Of a stretch of DNA of 19,441 nucleotides, positions 15,497-19,441 are shown piece after piece (within the stretch, counting starts at the first letter, position 1; each line of letters opens with the position of its first letter). Below the pieces are notes generated by a model. That model made no database searches, was not told where the DNA came from, and saw only the letters and a program-made list of their open reading frames with translations. Both the position numbers and the translations under genes were made by a program. Source of the DNA: Thermodesulfovibrio sp. (GTDB taxonomy: Bacteria; Nitrospirota; Thermodesulfovibrionia; Thermodesulfovibrionales; JdFR-85); NCBI GenBank assembly GCA_027050975.1, contig JALUAR010000083.1, forward strand, positions 1 to 19,441, in the 5' to 3' direction.

Positions 15497-15883
15497 TCAT
15501 GGTGTTGCATCCCTGCAGACAAATATCTCGATGTTCGCATCCTCTGTAGTTGCGTTAGAGAAGAACAACTTGTCAACCTGGGCTCCGAGTAGTCCTACGG
15601 CACCCTTTCCTAAATAGAGCTGGGGTTGATCCAGAGAGACCGGGGTTGCACCGGTTTCATGTACCTTGAAGGTCAGGGCATCACTGTATTTGTTTGACCT
15701 GATCAGCAACATATGAATCTGACCGGATGCACCGGGTTGAATCTCCACTGCCTTGTCTGAAGCTTCGGCCTCGACAGTTACATCGATCTTATCGTATGCC
15801 TCAATGTTGGCTGTCTCAGATACAGACAAACTCGGACCATTAACCACGTTGATTTTTAATGTCAGATTTACGGTATTACCCAT
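15497..15883 (-). CDS. Unrecognised beta-rich protein upstream of the sheath (128 aa)
   Basis: I do not recognise a named domain. The protein is predicted to be almost all beta strand, with alternating hydrophobic residues (VNLTLKINVVNGPSLSVSET, 4-23; YDKIDVTVEAEASDKAVEIQ, 30-49), a glycine-rich segment GKGAVGLLGAQVDKLFF and a final strand ANIEIFVCRD. No signal peptide or membrane segment is seen. The start is very well supported by TAAGGAGGTG 9 bases before the ATG. It follows the carboxypeptidase-regulatory-like gene by 26 bases and precedes the sheath gene. My impression from memory is that small beta proteins of this sort recur beside sheath genes in eCIS loci. A collar, cap or sheath-associated role is possible but unproven. 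The single cysteine (C124) is near the end. Confidence 0.75.
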   Translation of the reverse strand: MGNTVNLTLKINVVNGPSLSVSETANIEAYDKIDVTVEAEASDKAVEIQPGASGQIHMLLIRSNKYSDALTFKVHETGATPVSLDQPQLYLGKGAVGLLGAQVDKLFFSNATTEDANIEIFVCRDATP

Positions 15884-15909
15884 TTTTTTTCACCTCCTTA
15901 ATGTTTAAA

Positions 15910-16494
15910 TTAACTAAACGAGACTATTCCCAGAGATGTGGTCTCCCCTTCTTTTACGGTTACTTCAACCCTTTTACTCTTGTCCTCTTTTGTGAACTTG
16001 ATAGTCAGTTTCTCGCTTTTTATGCCCTTGAAATAGAGTACGAATTCACCTTTTGAGTTTGTTCTGGTACGGATCTCATGTCCTGTAACCTTTATCTCCG
16101 CATCCTTGACCGGTTCGGTATCTTTCAACAGTCCTCTTACAAGGGTCGCATGAGCCGGAAAAGGATATGTGGCATTCGGAACAAGGATGATCTTCTTTAC
16201 GGGATTTTTCGGATTCAGTTCTGCAGTGTTGATTCTTTCTTTTTTCGCATGATAGTATTCCGACTCTATACTGATCTCATATTCTCCGTGAGGGAGATCA
16301 GTAAAACAGTAGTAACCATTAAGATTTTTCCTTGGTTTAACTGTTCTATCCTTAAGTGAGAGCCTGATATGTCCGAGGGGTGCCTCCCTTGTATAATCAT
16401 CCTCAAGCCAGAGTGCAAATGTGAGTTTTGTTGTTATCTTCTCACCCTCTGTGACCATGAACCTTTCGGTTTCGTATAATCCTGGACCGGGCAT
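15910..16494 (-). CDS. Protein with two carboxypeptidase-regulatory-like (transthyretin-like) domains
   Basis: The 194-residue protein is made of two beta-sandwich domains of the carboxypeptidase-regulatory-like type. The first, about 38-105, has RLSLKDRTVKPRKNLNGYYC and FTDLPHGEYEISIES. The second, about 115-190, has the classic pattern VRGLLKDTEPVKDAEIKVTG followed by NSKGEFVLYFKGI. These folds usually bind surfaces or carbohydrate, or act as structural modules. There is no signal peptide, so it is likely particle-associated or cytoplasmic. It starts eight bases after the DUF4255 gene, with AGGAGG before the ATG, so the two are co-expressed. Proteins with this fold next to or fused with DUF4255 are known in eCIS loci, which suggests a role at the distal end of the particle. 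That role is inferred. Confidence 0.8.
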   Translation of the reverse strand: MPGPGLYETERFMVTEGEKITTKLTFALWLEDDYTREAPLGHIRLSLKDRTVKPRKNLNGYYCFTDLPHGEYEISIESEYYHAKKERINTAELNPKNPVKKIILVPNATYPFPAHATLVRGLLKDTEPVKDAEIKVTGHEIRTRTNSKGEFVLYFKGIKSEKLTIKFTKEDKSKRVEVTVKEGETTSLGIVSFS

Positions 16495-16502
16495 ATTACC
16501 TC

Positions 16503-17087
16503 CTACCTTTTCAGTATCGCCTGAGAATAGGTCGTATCCTTAGAGATAACCCTGCTAACAGCCTCTGTCACGGTTGAGTCAATCCTTACAGGAGTAACCA
16601 TATATGTGACGGAAAGTCTGTATGCCACATCCTGAAAGGCACTCCATATTTTTGTAAGATCGTCAAGGGAAACGGGACTGAATATAATCTTCAGCTCATT
16701 ATCCGTGCCAGAGAGGGAGCCCTGCAGCACTGTACCGGTTAAAATTGCATTGTCATGAAAGATCTGCATTACCTTGCCCAGTATATATTTTTCCTGTGTT
16801 TTGTCATCACTGTATGGTGTGATAAGGTAATACAGGTCGAGACTGAGGGGAGGAATCTTTATTAAAGAATCATTGGTCTTTACAGGTTCGGTATTTTTGA
16901 GATACGAATTTTCCTGTATATGGTAGAGATAAAGGGAGACCTTATTTGAACTGCCGCTGTCGTCTTTTACTTCCTTTGGTGATTTGAATGTTATCTCCGG
17001 TCTGGGACTTATTCCGATCCATGGATCGTCTTCTAGTAATTTCTTCAGGGTCTCACCGACATCACCTATTACCGTAAAGTCACTCAT
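16503..17087 (-). CDS. DUF4255 / Pvc16 N-terminal family tail terminator (Afp16 type)
   Basis: This 194-residue protein is a clear DUF4255 member. It has the family's VSLYLYHIQENSYLKNTEP strand region, PPLSLDLYYLITPYSDDKTQ, the helix ILGKVMQIFHDNAILTGTVL, and FSPVSLDDLTKIWSAFQDVAYRLSVTYMVTPV near the C-terminus. In Afp and PVC the matching protein (Afp16/Pvc16) caps the distal end of sheath and tube and fixes the particle length. The ATG overlaps the ATPase stop as ATGA (17084-17087), with GAGGAGG 10 bases before. The ATPase and terminator genes are also adjacent in Afp, but at the end of that cluster; here the pair leads the operon. Confidence 0.93.
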   Translation of the reverse strand: MSDFTVIGDVGETLKKLLEDDPWIGISPRPEITFKSPKEVKDDSGSSNKVSLYLYHIQENSYLKNTEPVKTNDSLIKIPPLSLDLYYLITPYSDDKTQEKYILGKVMQIFHDNAILTGTVLQGSLSGTDNELKIIFSPVSLDDLTKIWSAFQDVAYRLSVTYMVTPVRIDSTVTEAVSRVISKDTTYSQAILKR

Positions 17088-19303
17088 CCCCTTAAATCCT
17101 CCTCAATGAGATGATAATAGTCTCCGAAATCACCTTTCATACATAGCTTGCCCATTTTTTGAAACTCCCGTTTTGTTGCAAATATGATGTGTCGCATCTC
17201 GATGTCAGTGCCTTCCTCTGCAGCATAAAAGGCTGCAGTAAGTGCAATGTTCTTGATATTTCCCCCTGAGAGTTTCAGTCTTTCCGCGAGGAACTTGAAA
17301 TCAATATCATCCGAAAGGGGTGCCCTTTCAGGGAATGTCTTTTTCCAGATTAACTCCCGGTGTCGTTCGTCGGGAAAAGGAAATTCAACGGTAAAATGCA
17401 TTCTTCTCAGAAAGGCTTCATCCATGTTTTTGCTGAGATTGGTGGCAAGAATAATAATGCCCTCATGTTCCTCCATCTTCTGAAGGAGATAGTTTGTTTC
17501 AAGGTTTGCATATCTGTCATGAGCATCCTTTACCTCTGTTCTTTTACCAAAAAGGGCATCAGCCTCATCAAAGAAGAGTATCAGATTACCTGATGATGCC
17601 TCATTGAAAACCTTCTGAAGGTTCTTTTCCGTTTCGCCGATGTATTTGCTTACAATCAGAGAGAGGTCGATCCTGTATAGTTCGAGGCCAAGTTCACCGG
17701 CAATGACATCTGCAGCCATTGTCTTTCCCGTTCCAGAAGGACCTGAAAAAAGGATGTTAAGTCCTTTTCCGAGGGCAAGCTTTCTTTCATATCCCCAGTG
17801 GTAATAGACCAGATGTTTGAATTTTATATAGTTGCAGATCTCTTTTAACTGTCTTTTTTTATCAGGAGGCAATACGATATCATCCCATCCGTAATGATGC
17901 TTGATTTTACGAGCGTAGAAATTAAGCGAAGGAGATGAAATGGTATGGATTGCCCGATAAATATCATCTAAACTTAGTTCATCAGGGATTTTATTCTCTA
18001 ATGCCTGCTTGACAATCTGGTTTATTTGTGTTTCAGTAAAAACAAATCTTCCGGCCAGTTCCTTTATTTCCGATAGAGGGATTTTCGTATAGTTCAGAAG
18101 ATGTTTCCAGCATTCGAGCCTTCTGTTGTATTCAGGGAGGCTGCATTCGATATTAAAAAATCGATTGTTAATGAAGCCGATATCATAAGGGGCTTTGGAA
18201 TCGGCACTTATAAAGGTTATCCAGGAAAGATTAGAAAGTATATTAAAGAGATGCTTTTTGATGATTCTCCCTTTATCATGGCCACTGAGCAGTAGGTCTC
18301 CGCCAGAGAGGAAGACCGGGGCAGTATAAAGGGCTGACTCCAGATATATCTTTTTAAGGATCTTCCGAACATCCGGCGAGTCTACAAGAAGCTCTATATC
18401 TGTTTTTATCAAAGGCAGAGATAATGATTTGCATGCATTCTTAACCGAGTTATATCTCTCATGCTCTGTTGAACCGTGAACCCAGAAAAGGATATTGGTT
18501 TCACGGCCTGTTTGCAGTATGTTCAGAATTTTACGGTATGTATCATTATCCATTTCTATGTGTGTTGTCTCTTTAATATTATCCTCATATTCCAGAGTAA
18601 CGATGTCCAGAAGATCGTTTGAGATTGAGTTGATCCCCAGAAGAAAATCCTTGATTCTGTCATTTATCCGAAAGCTCATGCTTATACTGTTTTGAACCTG
18701 TTGGTTTTCCCTGTAACTTATCAGGTCAAAGTAAAAAAGAGGTGAGTAGGAAGAGAAAAATCTTTGGAAATGCAGTTTCTCAGAAAAGTTGCTGCAGAGG
18801 AGTTCAAGTGTTAAAGAGACGGTTGCACTTTTATTTGTTATATCATCATTGAAATAGGCATAAATCCTTTCATATTTTTTGTCTATCTCAGGAGCCATTG
18901 CAATGAGAAGAGTCTGTATTTCAAATCTGTTGAGATTAAAGATTCTACACAGTTTCATCATGGGTAGATCGCTATTCAGGGAAATCTTTTTGATGATTTT
19001 ACTGTTTAATTGGTCGATTTCATTCTTAATTGAATCGAGTCCGGCAGACTGCTGGCGATTCTTCTTTGCGGCTGTAGTATTGCCGTTCAGAAGTGAGAAA
19101 ATCTCTTCGGAAGTGACATAAAGCCCTTTGTTCTGAGGCTCTGGTGTATCAGGATTTGTTCTGATAATTAAAAGTCGTAAAAGTCTGAGATCAAGTAGTT
19201 TTAGCTCGTCTTTTAAATATTCTAACGGATCTCTATATTCATGAGCCTCGGTTACCTCTTTATTTGCCTTCTCATGTATTGTTTCTGTTGTCGAGTGAGG
19301 CAT
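17084..19303 (-). CDS. AAA+ ATPase of the injection system (Afp15 type)
   Basis: This 739-residue ATPase is probably needed for particle assembly in the cytoplasm, as Afp15/Pvc15 are. The C-terminal AAA domain has Walker A GPSGTGKT (521-528), Walker B LILFFDEADALF with the catalytic DE at 579-580, a sensor-1 asparagine at 622 (ILATN) and an arginine pair at 633-634 (FLRRMHF) as the finger. Residues about 113-175 (MKLCRIFNLNRFEIQTLLIA, APEIDKKYERIYAYFNDD) match the winged-helix N-terminal domain of this ATPase group. Residues about 260-400 look like a degenerate first AAA-like module without a P-loop. It is the first gene of the operon. No Shine-Dalgarno is visible before the ATG, unlike every other gene here, and no better start exists nearby. 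Confidence 0.93.
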   Translation of the reverse strand: MPHSTTETIHEKANKEVTEAHEYRDPLEYLKDELKLLDLRLLRLLIIRTNPDTPEPQNKGLYVTSEEIFSLLNGNTTAAKKNRQQSAGLDSIKNEIDQLNSKIIKKISLNSDLPMMKLCRIFNLNRFEIQTLLIAMAPEIDKKYERIYAYFNDDITNKSATVSLTLELLCSNFSEKLHFQRFFSSYSPLFYFDLISYRENQQVQNSISMSFRINDRIKDFLLGINSISNDLLDIVTLEYEDNIKETTHIEMDNDTYRKILNILQTGRETNILFWVHGSTEHERYNSVKNACKSLSLPLIKTDIELLVDSPDVRKILKKIYLESALYTAPVFLSGGDLLLSGHDKGRIIKKHLFNILSNLSWITFISADSKAPYDIGFINNRFFNIECSLPEYNRRLECWKHLLNYTKIPLSEIKELAGRFVFTETQINQIVKQALENKIPDELSLDDIYRAIHTISSPSLNFYARKIKHHYGWDDIVLPPDKKRQLKEICNYIKFKHLVYYHWGYERKLALGKGLNILFSGPSGTGKTMAADVIAGELGLELYRIDLSLIVSKYIGETEKNLQKVFNEASSGNLILFFDEADALFGKRTEVKDAHDRYANLETNYLLQKMEEHEGIIILATNLSKNMDEAFLRRMHFTVEFPFPDERHRELIWKKTFPERAPLSDDIDFKFLAERLKLSGGNIKNIALTAAFYAAEEGTDIEMRHIIFATKREFQKMGKLCMKGDFGDYYHLIEEDLRG

Positions 19304-19309
19304 GTAAAA

Positions 19310-19347
19310 ATTTTACCATTCTCTGAAAATAATGTCTTGACATATTT
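19310..19347 (-). promoter_or_regulatory. Putative operon promoter with overlapping inverted-repeat operator
   Basis: On the minus strand a -10-like TAAAAT (19315-19310) lies 17 bases after a -35-like AAGACA (19338-19333). Six bases separate the -10 from the ATG at 19303, so transcription could begin at or very near the start codon. That fits the missing ribosome binding site of the ATPase gene. The inverted repeat ATGTC-TT-GACAT (19332-19343), with partly matching AT-rich flanks out to 19327 and 19347, covers the -35 and could be an operator. Two TTGACA copies on the plus strand (19337 and 19358) are 21 bases apart. The match to consensus is moderate. Confidence 0.4.
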
Positions 19348-19441
19348 CATCTTTTTTTTGACAAATATTTTTAAATTTTTTTTTGTTTAAAACGGACTTT
19401 AAAAAGGATAAATGTTCACAACAGTGAAAAGATGCGGAGGG

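Noticed and set aside
19415..19428. Inverted repeat TTCAC-AACA-GTGAA as an operator
   Set aside because: Arms of five bases are expected by chance in a sequence of this length, and it is over 100 bases from the likely operon start.
19412..19441. Start of a divergent plus-strand gene (ATG at 19412 after AAAAAGG)
   Set aside because: Only ten codons are visible before the edge, the ribosome site is close and weak, and no promoter with a proper -10 is seen. It cannot be supported from this window.

Overview
The window holds one long, tightly packed operon on the minus strand that encodes the body of a contractile, phage-tail-like injection system of the extracellular type (eCIS, relatives of the antifeeding prophage Afp and the Photorhabdus virulence cassette PVC). 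Transcription runs from right to left. All 18 recognised reading frames point the same way, and most are joined by ATGA, TTGA or TAATG overlaps or by gaps under 35 bases. Nearly every gene has a strong AGGAGG-type ribosome binding site. There are no tRNA or rRNA genes, CRISPR arrays or complete insertion sequences. Base composition is moderately AT-rich, with many AGA/AGG arginine codons. That fits many bacterial lineages and some archaea, and I cannot name the host from this sequence.

Layout in transcription order. (1) A 138-base AT-rich leader at the right edge, with a putative promoter and operator. (2) AAA+ ATPase (Afp15 type) and DUF4255 tail-terminator protein (Afp16 type). (3) Two accessory beta-rich proteins, one with two carboxypeptidase-regulatory-like domains and one of 128 residues that I do not recognise. 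(4) A 181-base spacer with two strong stem-loops. (5) Sheath, tube, a tail-assembly-chaperone-like protein, a DUF6760 frame and a second tube protein. (6) An unrecognised 372-residue protein in the Afp6 position. (7) LysM/gp53-like baseplate protein, gp27-like hub, gp5-like spike and PAAR tip. (8) gp25-like wedge protein, two baseplate-J-like wedge proteins (1127 and 659 residues) and a gp7/tail-protein-I-like protein carrying an N-terminal beta-propeller. (9) A cysteine-rich protein cut by the left edge.

Together these make the tube, sheath, baseplate, spike and assembly ATPase of one particle. The tape measure, tail fibre and any toxin payload are not in the window and probably lie beyond the left edge.

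The most striking finding is at the junction of the tail-assembly protein and the DUF6760 frame (about 12841-12909). The DUF6760 frame has no usable start codon and lies in the -1 frame. It is preceded by a run of five G at the end of the upstream gene, an internal Shine-Dalgarno sequence 12 bases before that run, and a 15-bp stem-loop that starts at the upstream stop codon. This is the classical layout of a programmed -1 ribosomal frameshift. It would produce a 183-residue fusion analogous to the lambda G/GT tail chaperones, here in an injection system rather than a phage.
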